NCBI RefSeq assembly: GCF_965196975.1
Contig: NZ_OZ239981.1
Coordinates: 2,170,001-2,234,000, forward strand
DNA length: 64,000 nt
DNA from: Endozoicomonas sp965196975
Lineage (GTDB): Bacteria > Pseudomonadota > Gammaproteobacteria > Pseudomonadales > Endozoicomonadaceae
Direction of reading: 5' to 3'
Each line of letters opens with the position of its first letter. The first letter of the stretch is position 1. Below are positions 9,244 through 18,669 of the stretch, one piece after another. The notes beneath the pieces are model-generated. The model had not been told where the DNA came from and did no database searches. It saw only the letters and a program-made list of their open reading frames with translations. The translations under genes and the position numbers were made by a program.

Positions 9244-9528
9244 TATAATATTGAACTGGGCATCATCACTCAGTTCAATCCGGTGCCAGTATTGAGGTGG
9301 GCTGGTGGCAAATTCACCAGCATTGATGACCACCGTTACCTCTGGCTCCGTCGCCTGCTGATCGGCAAAACCGTAATAGATTACGCTACCTTCCATCACA
9401 CACAGCTGTCCAAAAACACCTGCTGCAGTATTGTGATGAGTTAATAACGCCTCCGGTACATTGTCTTTGGTAAAAAAAGGGGTAGAACGCTGGATCGTCC
9501 AATTAGCTGGAATCCGTAAATGGCTCAT
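9229..9528 (-). pseudogene. YeaR-like DUF1971 protein, 3' end replaced by an IS
   Basis: The product is 99 aa and follows the YeaR/DUF1971 pattern: 'IPANWTIQRSTPFFTKDNVP', 'VMEGSVIYYGFAD', 'INAGEFATSPPQYWHRIE'. This is a small cupin-like domain also found in front of TehB methyltransferases. After FNI the frame runs into the IS701-like terminal repeat and stops as I-E-L-T-H, so the original C-terminal 21 residues or so are lost (see 8062-8127). Whether the shortened protein still folds is unknown. E. coli yeaR responds to nitrate/nitrite; nothing in this sequence shows the same control here. Confidence 0.7.
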
Positions 9529-9714
9529 AACAACCTCTTCTGCTCACTACTGGCTACTTGTCGTCTAACTCGATAACCATAGGCCCGTTTATGGGTAATT
9601 GCCTCCAGAAAAACCACTAAAAGACACCTATCAACAGCGTTAACCACTGGATTTCCGACCCAGATCACCATAAGCTTTGCCAGACGTTGTAACTAACCCA
9701 AAAGAATAACAATA

Positions 9715-11079
9715 ATGAAAAAGCTATTGATTTCTCTGGCTCTGTTTTCTGGCCTGCTGATTGCTGTTCCGCCCTATTTTCTGGGGTTCTCCCTGTTTAA
9801 TCTGGGTCATGCGGTTCAGGTGGCCACCAGCCTCAGTGCCAAACTGGCCTGTTCCGCACGCTTTATCAGCGGTCTTGATGATCAACAAATTGTCAGTGAC
9901 CTGTCGTCCTATTCTCCAGTTACAGAGCTGGTTAACCTTAAATACTCCAATACCCCCAGTCAGGTGAGTGCTGATCTTTTTGGCCTGGCGCCCACAGTTG
10001 CTACCTACCGCCAGGGACTGGGATGCACCATTGATGTTGATGGTGTCGATACACTGGACCAATTGGCATCACAGCCATTACCAGAACCGGATCATGCCCC
10101 CTGGCCGAAAGGAAACCACGTCGGCACGGTTAACCCGGCTATTCAGAATGTCCTTGAATCGATGCTTGCTGAAGACAATCGCAATGGGCTCGACAGCCGT
10201 GCCATGGTGGTGGTTCAGGATGGCCAGATTATTGCCGAAGCCTATGGCAACGGGTTTAATCAGACGACTCCCTTATTAGGCTGGTCCATGGGGAAAAGCA
10301 TAACGGCCATGATGCTGGGCCGTCTGGAAGCCCTCGGGAAAGTGTCAAAAAACGACACTGCACTGTTTGACCAGTGGACGGATACACGGGCTGAACTTTC
10401 CCTTGAGCAGTTACTGCAGATGAGCAGTGGTCTGGCCTTTGATGAAACCTATGCTCCGGGCAGTGATGCTACCCATATGCTGTTTACTGCGCCCAGTGCC
10501 TCGGATGTTGCCATGACCAGCCCACTGGATCATGAACCTGGCAGCCATTTTTCCTATTCCTCCGGCACAACGAATCTGCTTTCCCGTTATATCCATCAGA
10601 CACTGGGCAGTGATCCGGCTCAAACCATGGACTTTGTTCAAACCGAATTATTTGTGCCCGCCGGGATTTCGACCGCCACCTTTGAACCCGATGCGTCCGG
10701 TGTTCTGGTGGGCAGCTCATACCTCTATGCCTCTGGCAGGGACTGGGCTCGGTTCGGCTTGATTATGGCCAATAGCGGTGACATTAATGGACAGAAGCTG
10801 CTGCCGGATAACTGGGTAACTGCCGCACAAGCGCCCAACACCAGTGACAATGAAAAGTCTTATGGCTACCAGTTCTGGCTGAACCGGGGAGATGATCAGC
10901 TGCGCTGGCCATCACTCCCGGAAGATGCTTATGCCATGCTGGGAAATCGCAAACAATCCGTGATGATCATTCCCTCTGCCAATACGGTTCTGGTCAGACT
11001 GGGCTGGACATCCGGTGATTACCCGATGGAAGACAACTATAAAGCGTTGCTGGATGCCATACTGAAAGCGTCTACCTGA
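9715..11079 (+). CDS. Serine hydrolase, beta-lactamase (class C-like) fold
   Basis: A 454-aa exported protein with a hydrophobic N-terminus (residues 1-26, 'KKLLISLALFSGLLIAVPP'). The catalytic SxxK is S191-M-G-K194 and the second motif is Y281-S-S in 'HFSYSSGTTNLL', the arrangement of penicillin-binding-protein-like amidases and esterases such as 6-aminohexanoate-dimer hydrolase. A His- or Lys-containing third motif is not obvious. The enzyme probably acts in the periplasm on an amide or ester; a role in beta-lactam resistance should not be assumed. Start ATG at 9715. A membrane protein gene follows 112 bp later on the same strand. Confidence 0.75.
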   Translation: MKKLLISLALFSGLLIAVPPYFLGFSLFNLGHAVQVATSLSAKLACSARFISGLDDQQIVSDLSSYSPVTELVNLKYSNTPSQVSADLFGLAPTVATYRQGLGCTIDVDGVDTLDQLASQPLPEPDHAPWPKGNHVGTVNPAIQNVLESMLAEDNRNGLDSRAMVVVQDGQIIAEAYGNGFNQTTPLLGWSMGKSITAMMLGRLEALGKVSKNDTALFDQWTDTRAELSLEQLLQMSSGLAFDETYAPGSDATHMLFTAPSASDVAMTSPLDHEPGSHFSYSSGTTNLLSRYIHQTLGSDPAQTMDFVQTELFVPAGISTATFEPDASGVLVGSSYLYASGRDWARFGLIMANSGDINGQKLLPDNWVTAAQAPNTSDNEKSYGYQFWLNRGDDQLRWPSLPEDAYAMLGNRKQSVMIIPSANTVLVRLGWTSGDYPMEDNYKALLDAILKAST

Positions 11080-11191
11080 AGCGTCACATTCAATGCTGTT
11101 GATTAACGGGATAGCCGGTACTTTGCGATACCGGTTATCCTTTCCTGCTGTTGCATATACTGGGTAAACCATTCCATGTGATGCGTTTGCC

Positions 11192-11701
11192 ATGAAAAAA
11201 ACATTCAATATCTTTCGCTATATTGGCTGGGTGGCCATTGTCTGCTCAACCCTTGGTTCATTCCTGCTCTTTATTGTTGGCGCGACCAAAACCTACGCCG
11301 CTTTTGCCGTGGTTTTCCTGGGAAAAATCCCTCATAAAAGCCTTGCCCACCTGGATACAGCCGACATTGCCACCTCCTATTTGATCAAGTCGCTGGATAC
11401 CTTCCTGATTGCCTTTGTGCTGTTTATTTTCGCCCATGGCGTGTTTACGCTGTTTATTTCCAACAAGAAACCAGCAAACGACGACGGTACCAGTGTGCTT
11501 GCCTGGATCAAAACACCCAATATTGGGCACCTGAAGAATGTCCTGGCCGAGGTGATCGTGATTATTCTGTTTGTTAAGTTCCTTGAAATTGTTTTAATGA
11601 ACATCGACAACCTCAGCTGGCAGATACTGACGCTACCCATCGCTATTCTGCTTTTAAGTCTTGGCTTGAAGTTTCTTAATCTGGCAGAAGGTGAAGAATG
11701 A
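11192..11701 (+). CDS. yqhA: YqhA-like (UPF0114) inner-membrane protein
   Basis: A 169-aa protein with about four hydrophobic helices (residues about 10-35, 65-88, 115-137, 141-160). 'LIKSLDTFLIAFVLFIFAHGVF' and 'IGHLKNVLAEVIVIILFVKFLE' are typical of the UPF0114/YqhA family, whose function is not established. It follows the serine hydrolase in the same direction. An 8-bp inverted repeat ATGTGTGA/TCACACAT with a 24-nt loop lies just downstream (11720-11759) and may be a weak transcript end. Confidence 0.8.
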   Translation: MKKTFNIFRYIGWVAIVCSTLGSFLLFIVGATKTYAAFAVVFLGKIPHKSLAHLDTADIATSYLIKSLDTFLIAFVLFIFAHGVFTLFISNKKPANDDGTSVLAWIKTPNIGHLKNVLAEVIVIILFVKFLEIVLMNIDNLSWQILTLPIAILLLSLGLKFLNLAEGEE

Positions 11702-11906
11702 AATTTGGTAGAGGGTTAAATGTGTGACAAGGGAGAGCTTTAAAAAGTACCTCACACATATAACCCACTAACAAATCGAGTTACTCGAAACTTTGTATCG
11801 CACCTACTTTCCTTTGCGAGTCTATAGGTAGACTCCACAGGCAATATTTAATTATGGCATCTATTCTTCTCTCCTATGCTCCAGTTTAGAAGAGTATTTT
11901 CAGAAA

Positions 11907-13829
11907 TTAGTCACCTTCAATATCGACGCCTAATTTGGCTTTAAGTATTTCACTTGCTTTTGAAAGCGATGATTTAATAGAGTTTAAATTGATGTAACCA
12001 TCGCATCGATCAGGACTAAAATCAACAACGGCACTTCTCAATAACTGAGCATACACTTCACCATTCTCAACCCCTTTAGTCATTAAATAAGCAGCATCCG
12101 TAAGAGCCTGTTGACACTGTTCTTTATCTTCTTTGGGGATATCTTTTCTAGATTTACCATCAAAACCGTAACATTTAACCAAGTCTTTTTGTAATTGCTC
12201 AATCACATCCCTGCCACCAGCTTCTATCATTGACATGCAATTCATACTAGAACTATCAACCCACTGCTTAGCCAACTTAACTTGTGGATCAGAATCAACT
12301 CCATATGAAAATCCACACAGCATTTCATCTGCCGTCTTAATTTGTTCCATTCTCCCCTTTGAACCATCCCCCCCCCCAGAATCAAAGTTCACCAAGTCAG
12401 ATAATGCATCATATACGCTACCCATCACCCCTCTCAATCCATTATAATTTATATATCTACCACCAAACCCAGAATAAATCTCGTCTGCTGCAATGCTTAA
12501 CAGATTTGCTCTCCCTTCGTCTCCATCTTTATTTCTTGACCTTACAAAATCACTTGCAGATTTCAGAGTTTCATAACAACTTTTCCTTTTATCTGTACTG
12601 ATACTTTCCCTTAAAGAGCCTTCATAACTAACACACTCTACTAACATATCTTGCAAATCTATCATTTCTTCTCTTGTAAGCTTTTTACTTTCCGAACAGC
12701 TAATATCACCTCTAGATAGCAACTCTCGAGCTTTTACAGCCTGCATATTATTCTCTGGCCCTTTAGCCAATTCACACAAGAGATCATTTACTGTTCCAGG
12801 CTGATCATCCGTTTTCTTAGCCTCTTCTTCATTCAATTTATCACAAACTCTAGTAAAAACACCTCCATACCTCTGGAGAGTAACATGTCCTTTACATTCA
12901 CCGGGATCGAATTCAGCTGCAGCCTGATCAAGCATTAATGAATATACACCTTGATTTTCCTCTTTCATCAATTTCGCAGCATCGGTTAATACAGTGAAAC
13001 ATTTTTCTTTTTCTTCCGATTTTAAACTAAACTTATCTTTATTATCTAAATCATAACATGTAGATAAACCTTCTTTCATTTCCTCCATACGCTCACGCTG
13101 AATTTTTTTTCCTTGAGAGCAGGATGTACCAGAACTCGACACCCAGTCTTTAGCCATCCGAACATACTTATTATGATTTGAGCCTCTGGCTATTTCGCAC
13201 ATCACTTCTTTTTCGGTATAAACCCTTTCTGATTTCCATCTACCTTCTCTATAACAGCGACCCTTAACATTACTAAGGATAGTATTTTCATGAGGCTTAA
13301 TATCAAAAGATTTTTGGTGTCCATTATTTCTCTTAATACATTCCTGCTTGAATGTAACTCTTTCGCCCCAATCACAAGTATTAGTAACATTAACTGCCCC
13401 AAAACCTGTTCCATTTTGACTTGCCCTGGTAACACGTAAACAACCAGAACCCGAAGAACTGCTCGTAGCAGCACTAGCAACCCCTGCAGCAATCGATGAG
13501 GCAATAATAACACCAATCATCGCTTTTGCTGCTGTAACCGATCGCCCATTATAATTACCCTGATCATTACGGGTGGCACGTGCAATCGCTCTTTCAAGCG
13601 CTCTATCCTCTACCCTGCTGCTTGACTCTCTATTCTCAAACTGCCCAATTTGATGTCTATATTGAGATAGTGATGACGATGACGGTCCCAAAATAATTAC
13701 TCCGAATGCTTTAAATATCTTTGACGACGTTCCGATTCTTTTAATAAAAACCGGATTGAAAAAACACCAAGAAGTTACCAAGATCATGAAGAGCAGAAAA
13801 CAGCTGTCTTTTTTATCCTCAACGTCCAC
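11907..13829 (-). CDS. Large cysteine-paired triple-repeat protein, unknown function
   Basis: I do not recognise this 640-aa protein. It has a hydrophobic segment at residues 9-30 and another at 101-121. A small domain at about 130-195 has four Cys residues ('NVTNTCDWGERVTF'). Three diverged repeats of about 125 residues follow, at 210-331, 351-477 and 504-629. Each repeat opens with a Cys in '(M/L)CE/G', then 'A(K/R)..(V/L)', a Cys in 'SC/NC', a helix ending in 'CY/CV', a second 'C' in 'EKCF/KSCY/EQCQ', and an 'A.(D/E)' helix. The regular Cys spacing suggests disulfides outside the cytoplasm. The gene is A+T-rich compared with its neighbours, which hints at transfer. Function: none assigned. 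Confidence 0.65.
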   Translation of the reverse strand: MDVEDKKDSCFLLFMILVTSWCFFNPVFIKRIGTSSKIFKAFGVIILGPSSSSLSQYRHQIGQFENRESSSRVEDRALERAIARATRNDQGNYNGRSVTAAKAMIGVIIASSIAAGVASAATSSSSGSGCLRVTRASQNGTGFGAVNVTNTCDWGERVTFKQECIKRNNGHQKSFDIKPHENTILSNVKGRCYREGRWKSERVYTEKEVMCEIARGSNHNKYVRMAKDWVSSSGTSCSQGKKIQRERMEEMKEGLSTCYDLDNKDKFSLKSEEKEKCFTVLTDAAKLMKEENQGVYSLMLDQAAAEFDPGECKGHVTLQRYGGVFTRVCDKLNEEEAKKTDDQPGTVNDLLCELAKGPENNMQAVKARELLSRGDISCSESKKLTREEMIDLQDMLVECVSYEGSLRESISTDKRKSCYETLKSASDFVRSRNKDGDEGRANLLSIAADEIYSGFGGRYINYNGLRGVMGSVYDALSDLVNFDSGGGDGSKGRMEQIKTADEMLCGFSYGVDSDPQVKLAKQWVDSSSMNCMSMIEAGGRDVIEQLQKDLVKCYGFDGKSRKDIPKEDKEQCQQALTDAAYLMTKGVENGEVYAQLLRSAVVDFSPDRCDGYINLNSIKSSLSKASEILKAKLGVDIEGD

Positions 13830-14343
13830 GCTTTAGTTAATCGCAAAAATATGACCAACATAAAACAGTTAAGTTCTTAATCAACAAAAAAAATCAAACG
13901 AACAAATACTCGTCAAATAAAAAACCACTATCTTTTAATTTGAATTAAAATTAATTTTCATTCCAGAAAAAAATATTATTAATAATATACTTACACCTGA
14001 AATAAATACCCATACCTATTTTTCAACAATTCAATCTCAAAAAAAAACTAACAATACAAACCTGCAATAAAATCATCATTGATACTGTCAACTCCAGTCA
14101 CACAGGAATACAGGCGGTTGCCGCCAACATCACGACTAACAAACACAAAGCTGATTTCAATCCGCCTCATGACAGCCCATGTACTTATTATATTGATGCC
14201 CATCATTGCACTGACAAAAACCTGGAAAAATGCTTCGAATAACATCATTAAGCCCTGTTACCATTAAATACTGTGTTCTATGCTCATTTTTTTTTTATGG
14301 AACCCCATACAACTGGGATACGAAAAAAGCCTCTTACTGTTTT
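13830..14343. other. A+T-rich gap, no recognisable gene
   Basis: About 510 bp of low-complexity A+T-rich DNA. Short open frames exist on both strands (for example 14048-14248, leftward, hydrophobic in its first half) but show no family pattern or ribosome-binding site. The 8-bp sequence CACTGATA at its right end (14344-14351) is the target duplication of ISKra4 copy 2. Confidence 0.5.
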
Positions 14344-14351
14344 CACTGATA

Positions 14352-15742
14352 GGGTGCTCTCTCTGAATGATTGAAACAATAGTGCTCTATTTTCACAGCT
14401 ACTATGGGAACACCACTCATAATAGTTAACTGTCATGCCCGCTTCTGTTATTTCCAGCTCTACCAAAAGCATCGTTTTGCAAATTGAAGTTTCTATAGAT
14501 TCAGGCAACATGCTGAATCTTGAAGATAGTTTACAGCGTGCACTCAATGAAGCCGGGCAGCTTGGAACAAAAGAGTTATTGGGGCTATTTGAATCACCCA
14601 ATAAAGAACCTATCGTCGTTAATCAGCAGAAGTGGAACTACAAAGGAAAGGTTCTTAAGCACTATGAAACCTTATACGGTCGTATACCTTTGGAGCGCTC
14701 CGTATATCAGGGTGTCAGAGGTGGCAGTACTCTGGCAGCACTTGATCTTCGTGCCGGTATTATTGGTTCAGCTACCCCCAAATTTGCCAAGTCTATCGCC
14801 TGGAAATACAGCCAGATGCCAGCGCCTGCGGTAAAAGAAGATTTTGAGACCAATCATCAAAGGACGCTTTCAAATTCTTATATCAAGCATTTATCGGACA
14901 GAGTAGGTGCATTAATTGAAGACCAGCAAGACACTCACTACCACCTTCCTCCACTAAAAGAGCCTGTTGAAACAATAGCCATTGGTCTGGATGGAACCTG
15001 CATGCTGCTTTGTGAAGAAGGCTGGAGGGAAGCCATGTGTGGGACATTGAGCCTATATTCTGCAGATGGAGACAGGCTCCACACGATATATACAGCCAGT
15101 TCGCCAGAGTATGGTAAACAAAGCTTTATGAGCAAGCTCGACGAGGAGATTGCAGATCTAAAACGACTCTACCCAAATGCCACATACATCGGGGTAGCTG
15201 ACGGGGCTAGAGAAAACTGGAGTTATTTGAAACAACATACCTCTGGGCAGATACTCGATTTTTATCATGCATCTGAATATTTAGCTGGAGCAGCGGAAGC
15301 ACTGTTTCCAACCAGTAAGGCGAAGCGACACCAGTGGCTTGAAGACAGGCTACATAGTTTGAAAAACAAGCGTGGAGCAGCCAAAAAAATCCTTCAGGAA
15401 ATTGAATCAGCCGAGCTCCCGAAAAAGACAATCGCACTGACAGAGAAGCGCTACAAAGCTGTGAGCTATTTTACAAACAATCACCAGTTAATGAATTATC
15501 ATCAGGCGCTTAAACGCCATTGGCCAATAGGTTCAGGAGTTACTGAAGCGGCTTGTAAGACTCTGGTAAAGCAACGATTATGTGGTTCTGGAATGAGGTG
15601 GAAAGCAACAGGAGCGGAAGTGCTTTTGACAACAAGAGCACTGATCCAGAGTAAGGGGCGCTGGGAACAACTTTGGTCTGAGTTCATGACTGGAAAGGTT
15701 GAAGCTAACCTATGAGTCAGTTATCAAATTGAGAGAGCACCC
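14352..15742 (+). mobile_element. ISKra4-type insertion sequence, copy 2
   Basis: 1391 bp with the same termini as copy 1, flanked by the perfect 8-bp duplication CACTGATA (14344-14351 and 15743-15750). Its transposase gene differs from copy 1 by a silent AAC-to-AAT change in the codon for N140 (near 14850); I noticed no other difference by eye. Confidence 0.9.
14435..15715 (+). CDS. ISKra4-type transposase (copy 2)
   Basis: Encodes a 426-aa protein identical to copy 1, with D186, D256 and E371 intact, so it should be active. Confidence 0.85.
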   Translation: MPASVISSSTKSIVLQIEVSIDSGNMLNLEDSLQRALNEAGQLGTKELLGLFESPNKEPIVVNQQKWNYKGKVLKHYETLYGRIPLERSVYQGVRGGSTLAALDLRAGIIGSATPKFAKSIAWKYSQMPAPAVKEDFETNHQRTLSNSYIKHLSDRVGALIEDQQDTHYHLPPLKEPVETIAIGLDGTCMLLCEEGWREAMCGTLSLYSADGDRLHTIYTASSPEYGKQSFMSKLDEEIADLKRLYPNATYIGVADGARENWSYLKQHTSGQILDFYHASEYLAGAAEALFPTSKAKRHQWLEDRLHSLKNKRGAAKKILQEIESAELPKKTIALTEKRYKAVSYFTNNHQLMNYHQALKRHWPIGSGVTEAACKTLVKQRLCGSGMRWKATGAEVLLTTRALIQSKGRWEQLWSEFMTGKVEANL

Positions 15743-15769
15743 CACTGATAGTCACCACAATTAATCTTT

Positions 15770-16169
15770 TTGCCAGGCAATCCGAGTCGATTATCTCACT
15801 GGATACCCACTCTGGCTCTCTGGAAAAGAGACCCTGTGCTCAATTCACTTTTCCGCCCCAGTGTCCAACCCTATATGATTTCCTGGGTTCAATACGATCC
15901 GGCAATTGAGGTGGCCAAGCTCAAGATTCCTACCCTGATTATCCAGGGATCTACTGATCTTCAGGTGGGTATTCACGACGCAGAGTTTCTTGCCACAGCA
16001 AGCCCAAAAGCTCAAAAAGTCATTATTCAGGGCATGAACCATGTACTGAAAGATTCAGCAACTGAAGCCAGTGTTAATCTTGAAACTTCCCCCCCCTTCT
16101 TTACCAGTAAACACTGAGCTGGTCACAGTGTTTACTGACTTTATCGATCGGGTTAATAAACTACAGTAA
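15770..16169 (+). pseudogene. Alpha/beta hydrolase remnant with a poly-C frameshift
   Basis: Only the C-terminal third of an alpha/beta hydrolase remains. It shows the conserved pre-Asp strand 'KLKIPTLIIQGSTDLQV' (catalytic Asp region) and 'QGMNHVLKDSA' (catalytic His). The frame then meets a run of eight C residues at 16089-16096. In the present frame it stops at 16115-16117; in the next frame it continues as a convincing C-terminus, ending 'TVFTDFIDRVNKLQ' at 16169. The 5' part, including the nucleophile serine, is missing. ISKra4 copy 2 upstream has a perfect target duplication, so that insertion alone did not remove the 5' end. The end overlaps the convergent MocR gene by 9 bp. Confidence 0.7.
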
Positions 16170-17621
16170 CTGGCTCAGCGTTTTAATACCTTTAACCCGT
16201 TCGTCTTCAGAGGTGTTCGCAAAGCCCAGCACCAGTCCTTTTTGTGGTCGAGATGAATGGTAATAGCTGCTGAGTGGACTGCCACCAAACCCTTTCATGG
16301 CAAATTCCTGGCAGACTTTACGATCATCAATCTGCTGATGGTTAAATACCAGTGCCAGATGCATACCAGCACTTTGTGCCACCGGGGTCATTATCCCGGC
16401 CAGGTGTTGTTCACACAAACGCTGCATATGCTCCCACTTTTGCTGATAGAGTTTTCTGCTTCGGCGGAGATGACGGTAAAAATGCCCTTCCTCAATAAAG
16501 TCCGCCACGACGGCCTGAGTTAACAGCGGTGTCTCTCCCCCGCTGAAGGCTTTAGCATCAACAAACACACCGACCAGGTGCTCAGGAACCACCAGGTATC
16601 CAAGACGCAACCCTGGCAGAAGCGTCTTACTGAAACTGCCCATATAAATCACCGGTGTACGCTCAGCCATTCCGGCCATCGCCGCAATCGGCTGACTGTA
16701 GTAATGAAACTCACTGTCGTAGTCGTCTTCTACAATCCAGCAACGGTTTCTTTCGGCCCATTGCAGCAGTTGCAGGCGCTCACTGGCCGTCAGAATCCCG
16801 CCCATGGGGTATTGATGGGTCGGCGTACAGCAGAGAAGCCGGTACTCACCTTCGGGCAGTGCACCGACATTAATGCCATTATCACCATGAGTGACCGCTT
16901 GAAGGCTGGCACCGTTTGACATCAGGGCTTTGCGTGCTCCCGAGTAGCCGGGTTCTTCCACCAGCGCCGTATCACCGGCGTTCATCAGTAACTGTGCGCA
17001 CAGTGCCAGCCCCTGCTGAGCCCCCTGGGTAATGACGATCTGCTCAGGCTGGCATTTCAGCCCACGGCTGATATTGAGGTAGTCTGCCAGCGCATTCCGA
17101 AGCGGCGCGTACCCCTGATGGCTGTGATAGCCCATCAGAATTGGTCGATCACTGTGCCGCCGTATCAGCTGTTGCCAGATCTTGATCGGGAATGCCTGAA
17201 AATCCGGCAAACCTACAGAGAAGGGTAAATTGGCAATGTCTTTTGGCTTTGAGCCATGCCCTCCAGGGCGCTTCAGCAGCTGATGGCCATAGTCCGACAG
17301 TGGAGGCCAATCCTGAACAGGCTTTCCCCTGGCAATATGGGGGGAACGATCAAACTGGGGCAATTGCTCACTGATGTAAAAACCACTGCCTTCACGACTG
17401 TTGACATACCCCTCCGCACGCAGCTGTTCATAGACACTGTTTACTGTATTTCGGCTAACCCCCAGATCTTTCGCCAGGATACGCGATGCAGGTAAGCGAC
17501 TGCCGACTAATAGCTGCTGAGAAAGAATTTTCTCCCGCAGGGCCAGAAAAAGCTGTTGGGTTAACGACAAACCATGGCTGTGCTGTTTTTTCTGCTGGAG
17601 TTGGATATTTCGCAAATCCAA
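16161..17621 (-). CDS. MocR/PdxR-type regulator (GntR wHTH plus aminotransferase fold)
   Basis: A 486-aa protein. Residues about 10-80 form a GntR-type winged helix ('PASRILAKDLGVSRNTVNSVYEQLRAEGYV'). Residues about 110-480 are a fold-type I aminotransferase domain; 'VEEPGYSGARKAL', 'IVEDDYDSEFHY' and 'YMGSFSKTLLPGLRLGYLVVP' are present, the last placing the PLP-binding lysine at about K332. MocR proteins sense PLP or amino-group ligands and regulate a divergent neighbour. Here the divergent neighbour is a pyridoxamine-phosphate-oxidase-like flavoprotein, which suggests control linked to vitamin B6, although the target gene is not a canonical PdxST/PdxH. Confidence 0.85.
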   Translation of the reverse strand: MDLRNIQLQQKKQHSHGLSLTQQLFLALREKILSQQLLVGSRLPASRILAKDLGVSRNTVNSVYEQLRAEGYVNSREGSGFYISEQLPQFDRSPHIARGKPVQDWPPLSDYGHQLLKRPGGHGSKPKDIANLPFSVGLPDFQAFPIKIWQQLIRRHSDRPILMGYHSHQGYAPLRNALADYLNISRGLKCQPEQIVITQGAQQGLALCAQLLMNAGDTALVEEPGYSGARKALMSNGASLQAVTHGDNGINVGALPEGEYRLLCCTPTHQYPMGGILTASERLQLLQWAERNRCWIVEDDYDSEFHYYSQPIAAMAGMAERTPVIYMGSFSKTLLPGLRLGYLVVPEHLVGVFVDAKAFSGGETPLLTQAVVADFIEEGHFYRHLRRSRKLYQQKWEHMQRLCEQHLAGIMTPVAQSAGMHLALVFNHQQIDDRKVCQEFAMKGFGGSPLSSYYHSSRPQKGLVLGFANTSEDERVKGIKTLSQLL

Positions 17622-17644
17622 ATTGGCACCCTGAATTTTTATAA

Positions 17645-17668
17645 ATTGGACCTTATAAGAGCACCAAT
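17645..17668. promoter_or_regulatory. Candidate operator between MocR-type gene and divergent oxidase gene
   Basis: The 103-bp divergent intergenic region contains ATTGG (17645-17649) and CCAAT (17664-17668) in inverted orientation around the palindrome CTTATAAG (17652-17659). MocR proteins usually bind repeats in this position. The assignment is by location and symmetry only. Confidence 0.35.
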
Positions 17669-17724
17669 AGCTTACGATACTTTAGCTGAACTGAGTAGAT
17701 GGAAATCAGCAATGGAAACGGGAC

Positions 17725-18396
17725 ATGAGCCAATACTCTCAATACGAGCATGAAGAAATAGACAGCCAGTTTACCAGCAGTCCACGCTCAACCGTACGCC
17801 GTGGCAGCAAACGCGCCTCCTATAATAAGGCCGATGTATTTCAGCTTATCGATGATTTAAAGCTTGGCCATATGGCTTTCCATGATCCAGAGAGCCAGTG
17901 TCCGGTCGTCATTCCCATGACCTTCTGGCGGATAGATGAGTACCTCTATTTCCATACTCTGAATAAATCCCGGCTGGATAAGCTGATTTCCGCCGGCAGT
18001 GAAATATGCATTTCGTTTGCCGAGGCCAGTGAGTGGGTGCTCTCCAAGTCGGCCTACCATACCGGAGTCAATTACCGGTCTGCGGTGCTTTTCTGCAGCG
18101 GCAGCCGGGTGGAATCCACCGAAGAATTTGATCACGCCTTCAAAAGTATCATTGAGGATATCGAACCCGGACGGTGGAGTCAGATTCGTCCCCCTAGTAA
18201 CAAGGAGCGTAAAGCCACGGCATTGCTGAAACTGACCATTCACGAAGCGTCTTATAAAAGCCGCAAAGGTGGCCCCAACGAAGAAGAGGAGGATCTGGCA
18301 CTGCCAGTGTGGAACGGTACATTGCCCATTTACCTCTCAGAGCAGCAAAACACCGATATTAAAAATAAAGGGGGCTGCCCATTTCATCGAGATTAA
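17725..18396 (+). CDS. Pyridoxamine 5'-phosphate oxidase-like FMN-binding split-barrel protein
   Basis: A 223-aa protein whose core (residues about 40-150) follows the flavin-binding split barrel: 'LKLGHMAFHDPESQCPVVIP', 'IDEYLYFHTLNKSRLDKLI', 'EICISFAEASEWVLSKSAYHTGVNYRSAVLFCSG'. Such proteins bind FMN or related cofactors and many are oxidases or reductases of unknown substrate. The N-terminal 35 residues and the C-terminus, ending in a 'GGCPFHRD', are extensions. It is divergent from the MocR gene. Start ATG at 17725 follows an AACGGGA ribosome-binding-like sequence. Confidence 0.75.
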   Translation: MSQYSQYEHEEIDSQFTSSPRSTVRRGSKRASYNKADVFQLIDDLKLGHMAFHDPESQCPVVIPMTFWRIDEYLYFHTLNKSRLDKLISAGSEICISFAEASEWVLSKSAYHTGVNYRSAVLFCSGSRVESTEEFDHAFKSIIEDIEPGRWSQIRPPSNKERKATALLKLTIHEASYKSRKGGPNEEEEDLALPVWNGTLPIYLSEQQNTDIKNKGGCPFHRD

Positions 18397-18669
18397 GTGT
18401 CTAACCCCATAACCCTTTATGCCTCTGGGGGATCCTCCTGAGCAGTTCTTCTGATTAATTAAGGGCTACTCTCTGTCATCCTCCAATGTTTTACCTATGT
18501 CTAATGGATTCACTCTCTCTAACTGTATCTAATGACAGCATAAAACTAACCTTATAGGTAAGAATATCGAATAACACCATTTGGCACAGCCAATAAACCA
18601 TCCTCAATACAACATATTGGAAAGGCAGCAAACAAAACTGATAACCCAATGATTTAAAAGGATTTAAAT

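Noticed and set aside
9715..11079. A beta-lactam resistance gene
   Set aside because: The SxxK and YxS motifs show only the serine-hydrolase fold; most such proteins are esterases or amidases and no resistance-specific feature is seen.
11720..11759. CRP-like site TGTGTGA / TCACACA
   Set aside because: The half sites are separated by 24 nt rather than 6, so a CRP dimer would not fit; a plain hairpin is more likely.
14048..14248. Leftward 66-codon frame as a membrane protein gene
   Set aside because: No ribosome-binding site, no family pattern, and it lies in low-complexity A+T-rich DNA.
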